Made by a program: the position numbers and the translations under genes. Shown in pieces: positions 1 through 9,343 of a stretch of DNA of 56,706 nt. The DNA is taken from positions 1 to 56,706 of the forward strand of contig NZ_PPFX01000003.1 of the NCBI RefSeq assembly GCF_002898515.1, given 5' to 3'. The notes beneath the pieces are model-generated. The model was not told the DNA's origin. It did not search any database and saw only the letters and a program-made list of their open reading frames with translations. The number at the start of each line of letters is the position of its first letter. Position 1 is the stretch's first letter. Source of the DNA: Geothermobacter hydrogeniphilus. Lineage in GTDB: Bacteria; Desulfobacterota; Desulfuromonadia; Desulfuromonadales; Geothermobacteraceae.

Positions 1-55
1 GTCAGTGCGGGGCTGTCCACCTTAATGCACTGTCCGAAATTTTGGTACCAGCTCT

Positions 56-217
56 CCTGAATCCGTGAGGTCCTGTTGGATGGAGAGTGCAAGTGCCTGG
101 CCTGAATGGGATTTCCAAAAACCTGAAGCGCACCCATAGGTTCGCTGGTGATTTTTGGGAAGCTCAGGTAGGCCGATGACTTGTGCAATCCGCCGACAAG
201 GGATTCACTGATTCAGG
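56..217 (+). repeat. MITE-like element, copy A (162 bp)
   Basis: The ends are CCTGAATCCGTGA and TCACTGATTCAGG, a terminal inverted repeat with one mismatch. Length is exactly 162 bp, as for the copies at 35521-35682 and 47872-48033. The interior is nearly identical to the 47872 copy and has a central hairpin around GCGCACCC...GGTTCGC flanked by complementary arms (CCAAAAA / TTTTTGG). No target duplication is clear here. It lies 86 bp upstream of the desaturase start, so it may supply or disturb that promoter. No transposase is encoded. Confidence 0.85.
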
Positions 218-303
218 AATAAAACAGGCAATCGTTGCAAGCGGCCCACTTGAAACATTCTCCCGAAGCCCTATATTTTTTCAAAAGGAGGTGCATTGAG
301 GAG

Positions 304-1329
304 ATGTCTGTTCAACCACCCGATCCCGGTCGCAACTGGCCGGACCGCCACCCGCAACTGGCCCCGTTCTGCAAAAGTGACAACCGCCGCGCCTTGTGGC
401 AGGTTGTCAACACCGTCGGCCCCTACCTGCTGCTCTGGTACCTGGCGGTCAACAGCATCAAAAAGGATGTCCCCTGGCCGCTGACCGGCCTGATACTGCT
501 GTTCGCCGCCGCCTTTCTGGTACGGATTTTCATCCTCTTTCACGACTGCGTCCACGGCAGTTTTTTCACCGCCAGAAAAGCCAACACCTTTTTCGGCTAC
601 CTCTTCGGCCTGCTGGTCTTCACCTCCTTCGAGGACTGGCGGTTCACGCATCTGCGCCATCATGCGACTTATGCCAACCTCGATGCGCGCGGCTTCGGCG
701 ACATCTGGACCATGACGGCGGAGGAATATCGGACCAGCTCGCGGTGGAAGCGCCTGGGGTATCGTCTTTATCGCCATCCCCTGGTGCTGCTCGGCTTCGG
801 AGCGCTGTTCAACTTCCTGCTGCACAACCGCCTGCCCGACCGCCGGGCCCGCCGCCAGGAAGCCATGAGCGTGATCCTGACCAACCTGCTGCTGTTGGCC
901 ATCGCCCTGATCGCCGGCGCCAGCATCGGCTGGCGCACCTACCTGATCGTGCAGTTGCCGATTCTCTGGCTGGCCGGCGCCATGGGGATCTGGCTCTTCT
1001 ACGTGCAGCACCAGTTCGCAGGGGGGTACTGGGCACGCCAAGAAGACTGGGACCCGCTCCGGGCCGCCATGGAGGGAAGTTCCTTCTACCGGCTGCCGGC
1101 CGTTTTAGACTGGTTCTCGGGACACATCGGCTACCATCACATCCACCATCTCAAACCGCGCATCCCCAACTATTTTCTGCCCCTCTGCCAACGCACCATC
1201 CCCGCCCTGAAGCAAAAACGACCGATACGGCTGCGCCAGAGCCTGTCCTGCACCAGGGTCAAACTCTGGGATGAGGCGGCTGGACGCATGGTTGATTTTT
1301 CGGGGGAGACTCCTGCCACGGGCAACTGA
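304..1329 (+). CDS. Membrane fatty acid desaturase (acyl-lipid / omega-6 type)
   Basis: The 341-residue protein has the three histidine boxes of the integral-membrane desaturases: HDCVH (about residue 80), HLRHH (116) and HHIHH (278). These bind the di-iron centre that inserts double bonds into acyl chains. Hydrophobic segments lie at about 40-75, 160-180, 190-215 and 220-245. The ATG at 304 is chosen over the in-frame ATG at 235 because AAGGAGG lies about 12 nt upstream and the family region begins after it. Catalysis needs O2, which is notable beside otherwise anaerobic genes, so a role in membrane fluidity or oxygen response is inferred. A MITE-like repeat lies just upstream. Confidence 0.9.
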   Translation: MSVQPPDPGRNWPDRHPQLAPFCKSDNRRALWQVVNTVGPYLLLWYLAVNSIKKDVPWPLTGLILLFAAAFLVRIFILFHDCVHGSFFTARKANTFFGYLFGLLVFTSFEDWRFTHLRHHATYANLDARGFGDIWTMTAEEYRTSSRWKRLGYRLYRHPLVLLGFGALFNFLLHNRLPDRRARRQEAMSVILTNLLLLAIALIAGASIGWRTYLIVQLPILWLAGAMGIWLFYVQHQFAGGYWARQEDWDPLRAAMEGSSFYRLPAVLDWFSGHIGYHHIHHLKPRIPNYFLPLCQRTIPALKQKRPIRLRQSLSCTRVKLWDEAAGRMVDFSGETPATGN

Positions 1330-1388
1330 GGAATGAAGGGCTCCGGGCGTTCAGAAAGGCTGGGGTCTGCTGCGGACCGGAAGACCGC

Positions 1389-1823
1389 TCAATCCGCCGC
1401 AACCTCAATCTGCTTCGGCTTGCCGGCCGGCTGTTTGGGCAGCACCACGCGCAGGACGCCGTTTTCACAGCGGGCACTGATCTCTTCTTCACTGATGCCG
1501 GGAGGCAGGGCGAAAATGCGGCTGAAGGGACCGTAGTTTCCCTCGATGCGCTGAAAACCCTCCTCCTGCGGCAGCTGCCTCTCGCCAGAGACCGCCAGCT
1601 GGTGGTCCTCGACCTGCAGGGTGATATCCTCCTGCGGGACACCGGGAAGCTCCAGACAGAGGACAATCTGCGTTTCGTCTTCGTAGATATCCGTCAGCGG
1701 CTGCCAGGGGATCGCCTCGGGCAGCTTTTCCTCGACCAGGGAACGATCTTCGCGGGACATCTCATCCATCCTCCGGCGCAATTCTTCCAGTTCGGGCAGG
1801 GGATTCCATCGGACCAGCGGCAT
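1389..1823 (-). CDS. Hsp20/alpha-crystallin small heat shock protein
   Basis: The 144-residue protein has an alpha-crystallin domain from about residue 45 to 135. It includes the LELPGVPQEDI strand, the GERQ segment and the typical A-x-x-x-NGVL signature (ARCENGVLRVVLPK) near the C terminus. Such proteins hold unfolding proteins as an ATP-independent cytoplasmic chaperone. GGAGGAGAAG sits directly before ATG 1823; longer upstream reading in this frame belongs to the preceding gene. It starts 28 bp after the stop of the Lon-like protease gene on the same strand, so it probably ends a quality-control operon (SPFH protein, protease, Hsp20). Confidence 0.92.
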   Translation of the reverse strand: MPLVRWNPLPELEELRRRMDEMSREDRSLVEEKLPEAIPWQPLTDIYEDETQIVLCLELPGVPQEDITLQVEDHQLAVSGERQLPQEEGFQRIEGNYGPFSRIFALPPGISEEEISARCENGVLRVVLPKQPAGKPKQIEVAAD

Positions 1824-1851
1824 GATTCTTCTCCTCCAACGCAAGGGGGGG

Positions 1852-4800
1852 CTATTGTCCACCAGCCGAGCCCGGTTTGCAAGCCTCGGAGAGCTGGTCC
1901 CGGGCGGACATCTCCACCTGTCCGGCAGCGAAAAGACGCTCCAGGTTGATCTCCCGCTGCTCCGGATCGGCAACGAACTCCCGGATCGCCTGCATCCGCC
2001 GACGGATCTCCTGTTCGCAGTGACGACGCAGATCGGCCAGGGTCTGTTCAAGACGCTTCTCACAGCGCGGATGAGGAACGCCGTGCGCCTTGTCGAGCTC
2101 CATCTTGATCCGTTCACGGTGCAGCTCCTGCAGCTGCCGCAAGGGTTCGTCACCGAAATAAAAGACCTCCGGCACCAGCGCCGAAAAGCTGACCACCCCC
2201 TGGATATTGCGCCCTTCGACCCGGTAGGCCTCCAGCAGCTCCGGCTCGAAATCGAGATAATTCGGCTGCGGCATGAACATCCGCGGCAGGTACTGCAGCA
2301 CCTTTTCGGCCTTCTGGCGATGCCCGCCGATGATCACCGAGGCGCCGACTTCACCGCGTTGCGAACCCTTGGTCCAGGGCGCGCCGGTGATGCCGAAATC
2401 GTTGAGCACCGGCAGGTAGATCAGGACCGAGAGAGTGTTGATCGCCAGGGCGAAACCAGCCGATGGGCCACCGACGCTGTAGGACGCCGAGAGCAGTTGA
2501 TGATGGAGGGTATAGCCGTCGAGATAGGCGCCGAGCAGCCGGGAAACGTTGAACTCGGGGCAGAGCGACTGCAGGTAATTTTCAACCAGGGTGAGAGCTT
2601 CCTGCGCGCTCTGTCGGGTCATCTGCACCGCCAGATCCATTTCGGCGGCCCCCGGCGCCGCTGAGGAAACCGCGCCGGTGACGACGATTTTTTCCGGAAA
2701 CATGCGATAGACCAGCGACGAGGCGATCGGCAACAGCACGCCGCTGGTCTCGTTGGCACCGACCCCGACCACGAAGCCGACCTGCGGTTCGTTGGAGAGT
2801 TCGGTTTCGAGAAACTGGTCGAGATCCTGCTTGCCCTTGCGGGTCGGGCTGGCGGCGAGTTGCTGACGGGCCGACTGCAGGTGCCAGGTACTGACCGGAT
2901 AGCTGCCGTCTTCCTGATAATGCCCCAGCTTTTCGGCCGCGGGAGCCAGGCAGCGGAGCAGTTCCTCCTCACCCTGACGGGCCTTCAGGGCCAGCGTATT
3001 GTCCCCGGCGGAGCCCTCCAGCAGACCGAGCAGAATCTTGTAATTGAAACGCACGAAACGCGCCCGGTCGGCTTCGCTGCCGCGCACCGCGGCCTGCAGC
3101 TTTTCAATCACCTCGATTTCAGTGGTGCGCAGACTGCGGATCTTTTCGGCGAAGGCGGTGAAGTCGGCCGGGGTTTCGCAGAGGCCGCGCGCCGAACGGA
3201 CAATTTCTTCGTGACTGAGGTTCTCCTCCAGGGGGATGCCGGCCATCTCCTTGCGGATGATGCGCAGGGCATCCTCGTCACGCAGATGACCGGTGACATT
3301 GAGCACCTTGAGCCGCTTGGAACGGATCAGCGCCGGGTCGAGGATATCGAGCCGGTTGGTGGTCAGCACGGTGAAAACCCGGTTGAGTGGCGCTTCGCCG
3401 TCGATGATGGAGAGGAACTTGTTGGTCACCTTGTCGTAGGGGCTGCCCCCGGTCGGACTGCGGCGCGGGGCGATGGCGTCCCCTTCGTCGAAAAAGACCA
3501 TCGACGGTGAAAGCATCTTGGCGATGTCATAGGCCCGTTCGAGATTCTCCACCATCCCCTCCAGCGGCGACATCGGGTCAGTCAGGTCGTTGAGGTTGAC
3601 CACCAGGTCCTGCACCTCGCGATTGTCTCCCAGCCAGGCCTGCACCATGTAGGTCTTGCCCGATCCGGGCGGCCCGGTCAGCACCACCCCCTTCTCCTCG
3701 TTGACGTTGTAGTAGAGGGAGTTGTTGGCCATTTCGGAGAACTCGTTCTTGATGGTGCCGATATACTCCGACCACTGCACCGAGCGATCCATGTGCCCGA
3801 CCAGCTTGTTGTAAAGGGATCCATGGACATTGCGCGCCACGGCCTTGAGGGCGTCCCGCACCAGGAACTGGTCATCGAAGTAGACCGGATCGAAGTCCCC
3901 TTTGAGGCTGATGATCGAATGAATCAGCCGCCGCACGTAGGCGGGAATCATGCGCAGCGAACGCTCGCGAAAAATCGGCGCCAGCTTTTCGACGGTCCGC
4001 TCAAGGGCACTCTCCGGAACCCGATTTTCATCGAGGCGGTCGGTTTCGAAAGTAAAATTGTGCCGCCGCAGTTCCATCCGCACCACTTCCTTCAGGTTCT
4101 CCGGATCGCACCAGTAGTCGCCGATGTCGATCACCAGCCCGCGCTCGACAAAACGCCGGTAGATGGCCGGGTCAAATTGTTCCGGCTGATCGGTGGTGGC
4201 GATCAGCAGGCAGTCACGGCGACCGAAGGCGATCTCGTCGAGGATGATGTTGGCGGCATCGACCAGGGTCGACTGCTGCCCCTTGACGGCACTCATCTGG
4301 TCGGGTCGGCCGAAGGCGCTGTGGGCTTCCTCCAGGTGGCGGATGCAGGTCCGGCGCGGGTCCCCCATCGCCTTGCGCAGGTAATTGCCCGGCTCTCCCG
4401 CCCAGGCGGTCTGGTAATCGTTGGGGGTGATCATGGCGAAATCGACCGGCACCCCTTCTTCTTCCAGGTTGGAAAGCGCCTGGCTGATGCGCTTGCGATA
4501 GAAATACTTGATCAGCGGCAGATGGGAGAGGAACCGCAGCAGTTCCAGTTTATGCCGCCGTTCTATGGCGACCGCCAGCTCGAAATCGACCTCCTCAAGA
4601 CTGCGCCAGATCGGCTGATCGGCCAGAACTTCCTCGCGCTTGGCCTGCAGGTCGAGCACCGGGCGGACCTCGTTCTGAAAGATCGCCTGTTCCACCGCCT
4701 CCTTGACGGTCACGCTTTTGCCGCTGCCGGAAGAGCCGATCACCAGCACCAGCGGCGTACGCGGCACTTGGGGATCATCACTGTATTCCTTGAGAATATG

Positions 4801-5223
4801 GGCGTGGTAGATCTTCTTGAAAAGATCACACAGAGCTGGAGGGACAAAAATATCGGAGGTGCGTTTTTCCAGCAGGAAACGCAGGTACTGGTAGTCGTGC
4901 CAGTCGAGTTCGCGGTCGAGAATCCGCTCCCAGGTGGCGTTGGCGCTTTGCGAACCGGATACCTCGATACGCCGCCGCCAGTCGGAGAGCCGTTCCGGAT
5001 CGCAGAGATGGACAAACCTTCGCTCCCGGGGCCAGAAGACGCTGTGCAGCCAGATGGGAAAGGTTTTCAGAATCGATCGCGAGGGCGTGTACTGGTGCAG
5101 GCGGCGCAGAACGAAACGCTGGGTTTCGAAGCTCCAGGAATCGACCAGTCCCTCAATTTGCGCGATTCGCCGCTCGGAGAGCCTGACGTAGATCGGGCTG
5201 CGGGTTTTGCGGTATCTGCTCAT
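1852..5223 (-). CDS. Tandem-AAA+ Lon-like (S16) ATP-dependent protease
   Basis: The protein has about 1123 residues. A first AAA+ module has Walker A GSSGSGKS near residue 162 and a Walker-B-like HLEEAH. A second has Walker A GPPGSGKT near 514, Walker B MVFFDEGD near 574 and a sensor-1 segment LTTNR. A C-terminal Lon-type protease domain carries the serine in GGPSAG (about 918) and a lysine in HRQKAEKV (about 968), the usual spacing for the Ser-Lys dyad. It differs from housekeeping Lon, which has one AAA module and a LAN domain. No membrane segment is seen. ATG 5223 follows GGTGGAG; the start overlaps the end of the SPFH gene by 71 bp. ATP-driven proteolysis is inferred from the motifs; substrates are unknown. 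Confidence 0.85.
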   Translation of the reverse strand: MSRYRKTRSPIYVRLSERRIAQIEGLVDSWSFETQRFVLRRLHQYTPSRSILKTFPIWLHSVFWPRERRFVHLCDPERLSDWRRRIEVSGSQSANATWERILDRELDWHDYQYLRFLLEKRTSDIFVPPALCDLFKKIYHAHILKEYSDDPQVPRTPLVLVIGSSGSGKSVTVKEAVEQAIFQNEVRPVLDLQAKREEVLADQPIWRSLEEVDFELAVAIERRHKLELLRFLSHLPLIKYFYRKRISQALSNLEEEGVPVDFAMITPNDYQTAWAGEPGNYLRKAMGDPRRTCIRHLEEAHSAFGRPDQMSAVKGQQSTLVDAANIILDEIAFGRRDCLLIATTDQPEQFDPAIYRRFVERGLVIDIGDYWCDPENLKEVVRMELRRHNFTFETDRLDENRVPESALERTVEKLAPIFRERSLRMIPAYVRRLIHSIISLKGDFDPVYFDDQFLVRDALKAVARNVHGSLYNKLVGHMDRSVQWSEYIGTIKNEFSEMANNSLYYNVNEEKGVVLTGPPGSGKTYMVQAWLGDNREVQDLVVNLNDLTDPMSPLEGMVENLERAYDIAKMLSPSMVFFDEGDAIAPRRSPTGGSPYDKVTNKFLSIIDGEAPLNRVFTVLTTNRLDILDPALIRSKRLKVLNVTGHLRDEDALRIIRKEMAGIPLEENLSHEEIVRSARGLCETPADFTAFAEKIRSLRTTEIEVIEKLQAAVRGSEADRARFVRFNYKILLGLLEGSAGDNTLALKARQGEEELLRCLAPAAEKLGHYQEDGSYPVSTWHLQSARQQLAASPTRKGKQDLDQFLETELSNEPQVGFVVGVGANETSGVLLPIASSLVYRMFPEKIVVTGAVSSAAPGAAEMDLAVQMTRQSAQEALTLVENYLQSLCPEFNVSRLLGAYLDGYTLHHQLLSASYSVGGPSAGFALAINTLSVLIYLPVLNDFGITGAPWTKGSQRGEVGASVIIGGHRQKAEKVLQYLPRMFMPQPNYLDFEPELLEAYRVEGRNIQGVVSFSALVPEVFYFGDEPLRQLQELHRERIKMELDKAHGVPHPRCEKRLEQTLADLRRHCEQEIRRRMQAIREFVADPEQREINLERLFAAGQVEMSARDQLSEACKPGSAGGQ

Positions 5224-6160
5224 GCCGCTGCTCCACCTTTTCAACATTCACCCGGCTGGTCGGCAGGACCACCGGGATGCCGCCATTGGTGTTGTTGAGA
5301 ACAAAGGTATTCTGGCCGAACTGGTTCTTTTCATAGGCGGTCGCCCACTTCTGCTGGTTGAGAAACTGGAACAGGGCGCGATTGTCATCGGCCGTCATAC
5401 CGAGAGCGGTACGGAACTGCCGAATCGAATCGCTGTAGGCGGCGTAGAGCTTGCGGGTCCGGCTCGCTTCCTGGTCGGCGGCGTAGTTCTCCGCCTCGGC
5501 GATCAACTCGCGACGTTTTTTCTCTTCACTGGCGGCGGCCAGTTTTTCGCCGAACCGGGTGTCACGGAGAATAAACGAAACGATTTCAATCCCGTACTTG
5601 TCCTCCAGGGTCGGCCCGCCCTTGTTGATCGGCCGCTTCTTCAGGTCGATAAAAATTTCTTCCTTGATCCGTTCACGTTTGGAGATCAGGTCATCGACCA
5701 TATTGGCCTGCATGACATCCTTGACGATGCCGTCGAAGTCGTTCTGCAGCAGGCTCTGCGGCGACTGGTTCTCGATCCCCCAGCGTTCCAGGTCACGAAT
5801 GCGGTAGGTCAGCATGGCACTGGTCCAGAGGGCGACATTCCCCTGCGAGACGATGCGCACCGGCTCCGGCCGCCCGCCGAGGTGCATCTCCTGGTTCATC
5901 AGCGGAACCTCCAGTTCCAGGCGGGTGAAAAAGGGCAGGCGGCCGTGCCAACCGACTTCATCGACCACCCGTCGCTGTCCGCCGAGATCTTCAAGGATCA
6001 CGGCATAGTTGCGTCGCACCTTGTAGAAGGTCTTGGTCGCGTAGACCAGCGCCACCAGGCCGTAGAGCATCAATCCGGTAACCAGCAGCAGAATGCCGCG
6101 CTTGATGAAATTCTTCACCCGCGCCCGCTGCAGCAGACGATAGCGTTGTTCCTCTTCCAC
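5153..6160 (-). CDS. SPFH/prohibitin-family membrane protein (HflK/HflC-like)
   Basis: The 335-residue protein has one membrane helix at about 19-42 and then a band-7/SPFH domain (about 45-230), followed by a charged segment rich in E, K and R (EEKKRRELIAEAENYAADQEAS) typical of the coiled-coil oligomerisation region of prohibitins. HflK/HflC proteins form membrane cages that control the FtsH protease. Here the adjacent protease gene is a tandem-AAA Lon-like enzyme, and the two genes overlap, so a matching membrane-scaffold/protease pair is inferred. It is the first gene of the minus-strand set; its promoter must lie in 6161-6304, shared with the divergent DUF362 gene. Confidence 0.85.
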   Translation of the reverse strand: MEEEQRYRLLQRARVKNFIKRGILLLVTGLMLYGLVALVYATKTFYKVRRNYAVILEDLGGQRRVVDEVGWHGRLPFFTRLELEVPLMNQEMHLGGRPEPVRIVSQGNVALWTSAMLTYRIRDLERWGIENQSPQSLLQNDFDGIVKDVMQANMVDDLISKRERIKEEIFIDLKKRPINKGGPTLEDKYGIEIVSFILRDTRFGEKLAAASEEKKRRELIAEAENYAADQEASRTRKLYAAYSDSIRQFRTALGMTADDNRALFQFLNQQKWATAYEKNQFGQNTFVLNNTNGGIPVVLPTSRVNVEKVEQRHEQIPQNPQPDLRQALRAANRAN

Positions 6161-6304
6161 TCTCCCACCTCCGGGTCAGCAGTGGGTGAATTATACCATT
6201 TTTTCGAGACCTTACCCGGAGACCGAAAGACGGGTGGATTGTCCCGCGGCACCCCCTGTGCTAATTTATCCGCATCAACCATCTGCCATCCAGGGAGGGA
6301 ATCC

Positions 6305-7432
6305 ATGCCCAGCAAGGTTTATTTTGCCGATCTGCGCAGCGGCTATCGGGAAAACCTGTTCGACAAACTCACCCGCCTGCTGACTGAAGCCGGCCTGACC
6401 GATCTGTTCCAGCGCGGCAGCCTGGTGGCGATCAAGGTTCATTTCGGCGAAAAGGGCGGCCATGCCTACATCCGGCCGACCTTCCTACGCCGCATCGTCG
6501 ATATCCTGCGTGACGCCGGACACAAACCCTTCCTCACCGACTCCAGCACCCTCTACCCGGGGGAACGCAAGGAAGCGATTTCCGCCCTGCGCTGCGCCAT
6601 CGAAAACGGCTTCGACTTCGCCGTCGCCGGCGCGCCGCTGATCATGTGCGACGGGCTGCGCGGCCACAGCGCGCGGCGGGTACCGATCAACGGTGAGCTG
6701 CTGCAGGAGGCGGAAATCGGCTCGGAGATTCTCGAGGCCGACGGCCTGGTGGTGGTCAGCCATTTCAAGTGTCACGAGCTGACCGGCTTCGGCGGGGCGA
6801 TCAAGAACCTCGGCATGGGCTGTTCCAGCCGGACCGGGAAGATGGAACAGCACTGCAATGTCGCACCGACGGTCAAAGAAGAACGCTGCACCTCCTGCGG
6901 CGCCTGCCTGCGGGTCTGCGCCCACTCGGCCATCAGAGCGGTGGACGGCAAGGCCCGCATCGACCCCGAAAAATGTGTCGGATGCGCCCGTTGCATCACC
7001 ATCTGCCGGGATACCGCCATCAGCATCAACTGGGGGGCCGAGTCGAACCAGGTGATGAAAAAAATGGCCGAGTACGCCCTCGGCGCGGTGAACGGCAAAC
7101 CGGATCGCGTCCTGTTCATCAACTTCGTCACCCAGGTCTCCCCGCTGTGCGACTGCTACGGCCACACTGACGCGCCGATCGTCCCCGACCAGGGGATCCT
7201 GGTCAGCAGAGACCCGGTCGCCATCGACCAGGCCGGCGTCGACCTGGTCAACCGGGCCGAAGCCCTGCCGGGAACCGCCCTGGTCACCAACCTGAAAGCC
7301 GGCGAGGACAAGTTCCGCGGCCTGCATCCCGAAATCGACTGGGAAGTCAGTCTCGAACACGGCGAAAAAGTGGGGCTGGGAAGCCGGAAATACCTGCTGG
7401 AGACGCTCAAGCCCAAGGGACGGGACTGGTAA
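6305..7432 (+). CDS. DUF362 protein with two [4Fe-4S] clusters
   Basis: The 375-residue protein matches DUF362 iron-sulfur proteins: an N-terminal DUF362 region (HFGEKG, FKCHELTGFGGAIKNLGMGC) with a ferredoxin insert at about 195-240 that has two Cx2Cx2Cx3C motifs (CTSCGACLRVC and CVGCARCITIC). The C-terminal part continues the DUF362 fold. The ATG at 6305 follows AGGGAGG; the longer in-frame reading runs through the antisense of the SPFH gene and is not used. The exact electron-transfer role is unknown for the family. Transcription diverges from the SPFH/Lon-like set. Confidence 0.9.
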   Translation: MPSKVYFADLRSGYRENLFDKLTRLLTEAGLTDLFQRGSLVAIKVHFGEKGGHAYIRPTFLRRIVDILRDAGHKPFLTDSSTLYPGERKEAISALRCAIENGFDFAVAGAPLIMCDGLRGHSARRVPINGELLQEAEIGSEILEADGLVVVSHFKCHELTGFGGAIKNLGMGCSSRTGKMEQHCNVAPTVKEERCTSCGACLRVCAHSAIRAVDGKARIDPEKCVGCARCITICRDTAISINWGAESNQVMKKMAEYALGAVNGKPDRVLFINFVTQVSPLCDCYGHTDAPIVPDQGILVSRDPVAIDQAGVDLVNRAEALPGTALVTNLKAGEDKFRGLHPEIDWEVSLEHGEKVGLGSRKYLLETLKPKGRDW

Positions 7433-7463
7433 TAAGAGGCGTGAGATGCGAGGATTACGGCCT

Positions 7464-8693
7464 TCAGCTGCGAGCTGACCGCAGTTTTTCCGCCAGTTGC
7501 TGCAGGGCCTCGCGACCGGCTTCGCCGCGAAAACCGAGCAGGCCGACCAGTCGCCAGGCATCAGCGTCGCGAATCAGACCGACGGCCCGCGGACGCAACA
7601 GCATATTGATGAACAGGCCGAGCATCAGCACGATGCAGCCGGCCCAGACCAGCGGCTCGCCCGGATCGCGAGAGAACTGGAAACCACCGTAGAAACGGCC
7701 CGACGGGTCGCGGTCGAAGGCGGTCTGGTAGATGGTGATACCGCGATGAACCAGTGGCCGGTTGACTTCGATGGCTCCCCGCCGAACCACCTTGCCCCCC
7801 TCCAGGATCGACACCTCACTGTGCAGTTGCTTGAGAACCGGATCCCGATACGCCAGCGGGTAGAAAATCATGCCGCCGACCTGGTTGTCCGGGTCTCGAA
7901 CCCCAGCTGTCGCCCGGTAATCGGCAACCACCTCTCCCCGATTCAGAATCCTCAGGTCCAGTCGTTTTACAAAGGGATCGAAGTGAACCACATCGGCCTG
8001 CCAACCAGCACGCGGCAGGTCAACCCGTTCCCCCTCCCGGGTCGTATACTCACGCAGGGTCTTTTGGCCGGCCGCGTCCATGGCCGCAAAACGCAGGTCA
8101 ATGGGATAGAAGAGCGGCTCAAAGCGGTCGAGACGAAAATTGAAACCGAGCGGGCGGTCCGTGCCGGCATCCCAGTCAAAAACGGTGGAGCTGGAATCAC
8201 CGACATAAATATTCAGGGTGCCGACGAATCCGGCGCCGCTGAGCAGCGCCCCGCCCATGATCGCCAGCAGCGAGCCATGAATGATCAGCACCCCGTAGCG
8301 GCCGATCCGCCGCCGCCAGGCGAGAATCCTGCCGTCAACAAGCCCTCCCCGGTACCCCTGTCTCTTCAGCAGGTCAAGCAGGGTTCCGGCATCTGCCTCA
8401 AGCGGCAAGCGGTAACCGCTGTCGGTCCCTTTGCGCAGTTGCTCGCCCAGTCGCTGCCGGTCCCGCAGACGCCGCATCAGCAACCGCAGGGTGCAGACAA
8501 TCAGATTGAACGCCAGCAGGCCCAGCAGCAACCGGAACCAGGGGGTCTGGTAGAAGAGTTCGTAGCGGAAGACATCGAGATGAGTATCACGCGACGGCCA
8601 GATGGTGCCGAAGACAGCCACCAGCGCCAGACCGAGGAGCAGCACCAGGGCCAGGCGCAGGGAAGAGAAAAAATCGAGCAGTCTGTTCAGCAT
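7464..8693 (-). CDS. resB: ResB-like cytochrome c biogenesis protein
   Basis: The protein begins with the typical ResB start (LDFFSSLRLALVLLLGLALVAVFGTIWP), has a second helix at about 50-70 and a third at about 140-165, then a large extracytoplasmic region and a last helix near 370-390. ResB works with ResC/CcsA in system II heme delivery for c-type cytochromes. No ResC/CcsA gene is in this window, so it is an orphan here. ATG 8693 is chosen because the family begins there; an in-frame ATG at 8726 and the start at 8762 lie in or next to the hairpin repeat at 8731-8859. The ribosome site is weak. Confidence 0.85.
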   Translation of the reverse strand: MLNRLLDFFSSLRLALVLLLGLALVAVFGTIWPSRDTHLDVFRYELFYQTPWFRLLLGLLAFNLIVCTLRLLMRRLRDRQRLGEQLRKGTDSGYRLPLEADAGTLLDLLKRQGYRGGLVDGRILAWRRRIGRYGVLIIHGSLLAIMGGALLSGAGFVGTLNIYVGDSSSTVFDWDAGTDRPLGFNFRLDRFEPLFYPIDLRFAAMDAAGQKTLREYTTREGERVDLPRAGWQADVVHFDPFVKRLDLRILNRGEVVADYRATAGVRDPDNQVGGMIFYPLAYRDPVLKQLHSEVSILEGGKVVRRGAIEVNRPLVHRGITIYQTAFDRDPSGRFYGGFQFSRDPGEPLVWAGCIVLMLGLFINMLLRPRAVGLIRDADAWRLVGLLGFRGEAGREALQQLAEKLRSARS

Positions 8694-8730
8694 CTGTTCA
8701 GCCTGGCAGGTTGTTGAAAAAGTCATGTGT

Positions 8731-8859
8731 TCCCCAGGCTGAGCAAAAATGTCCAGATGCAAGGCGTCCGCAACCCCGCGGAATAAGGCGTACCGGAAGG
8801 TACGTCGTTGACGCGGGGTGAGGACAACGCAGCAGATGGGCGTTTTCCATCAGCCTGCT
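8731..8859 (+). repeat. Long-hairpin dispersed repeat, copy 1
   Basis: The outer arms are CAGGCTGA (8735) and TCAGCCTG (8850). Inside lie GATGCAAGGCGTC, a CCCCGCG / CGCGGGG stem and a GGCGTACC..GGTACGTC tip, followed by ACAACGCAGCAGATGG. The same design occurs at 9778, 15009 (reverse), 26107 (reverse), 44170 and 56583. It sits between the divergent resB and OsmC genes. Confidence 0.8.
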
Positions 8860-8950
8860 AGTGCCGTTTCCAGGGGAGTATGCTACAATCCGGCGACCCG
8901 CGGGATTCTAACATCCCGCCCCATAACAGACAACATGGAGGAATAAGACA

Positions 8951-9343
8951 GTGGAAATGACGATCAGTTTTCCCGGCGGCGTCGCCGTGCAGGCCGACTA
9001 CAAGGGGTTCAGCATTCTCAGCGACCAGCCGGAGGCCAACGGCGGCACTAACCAGGCCCCTTCGCCCTTTGACCTGTTTCTGGCCGCGCTGGGTAACTGC
9101 GCCGGCTTCTTCGCCCTGCGCTTCTGCCAGCAGCGGCAGATCGACACCACCGGCCTGCAGTTGACCCTTGAAGGCGACTGGGATGCCGCGAAGCATCGGC
9201 TGGCCAAGGTCAACATCACCATTCACCTGCCGGAAGGTTTCCCGGAAAAATACCGGGCCGCCATCATCAAGGCGACCGACCAGTGTGCCGTCAAGCGGGC
9301 GATTCTCGATCCTCCGGAGTTCAGTGTAAAAACTCTGGCCTGA
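8951..9343 (+). CDS. OsmC/Ohr-family protein
   Basis: The 130-residue protein has the OsmC pattern: PSPFDLFLAALGNCAGF with a conserved cysteine near residue 51 and a second cysteine in TDQCAVKRA near 112. OsmC-family members reduce organic peroxides with this Cys pair; some have other roles, so the substrate is not fixed. The start is GTG 8951, nine bases after GGAGG; an ATG two codons later (8957) is the alternative. A likely -10 (TACAAT, 8884-8889) lies upstream. It stands alone between two hairpin repeats. Confidence 0.85.
   Translation: MEMTISFPGGVAVQADYKGFSILSDQPEANGGTNQAPSPFDLFLAALGNCAGFFALRFCQQRQIDTTGLQLTLEGDWDAAKHRLAKVNITIHLPEGFPEKYRAAIIKATDQCAVKRAILDPPEFSVKTLA

Noticed and set aside
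3793-5298. 501-codon plus-strand open frame
   Set aside because: It lies opposite the Lon-like protease gene, has no family motif and arises from GC-rich codon symmetry.
5207-6304. Long N-terminal extension of the DUF362 frame
   Set aside because: It is antisense to the SPFH gene; the good ribosome site and family start are at 6305.
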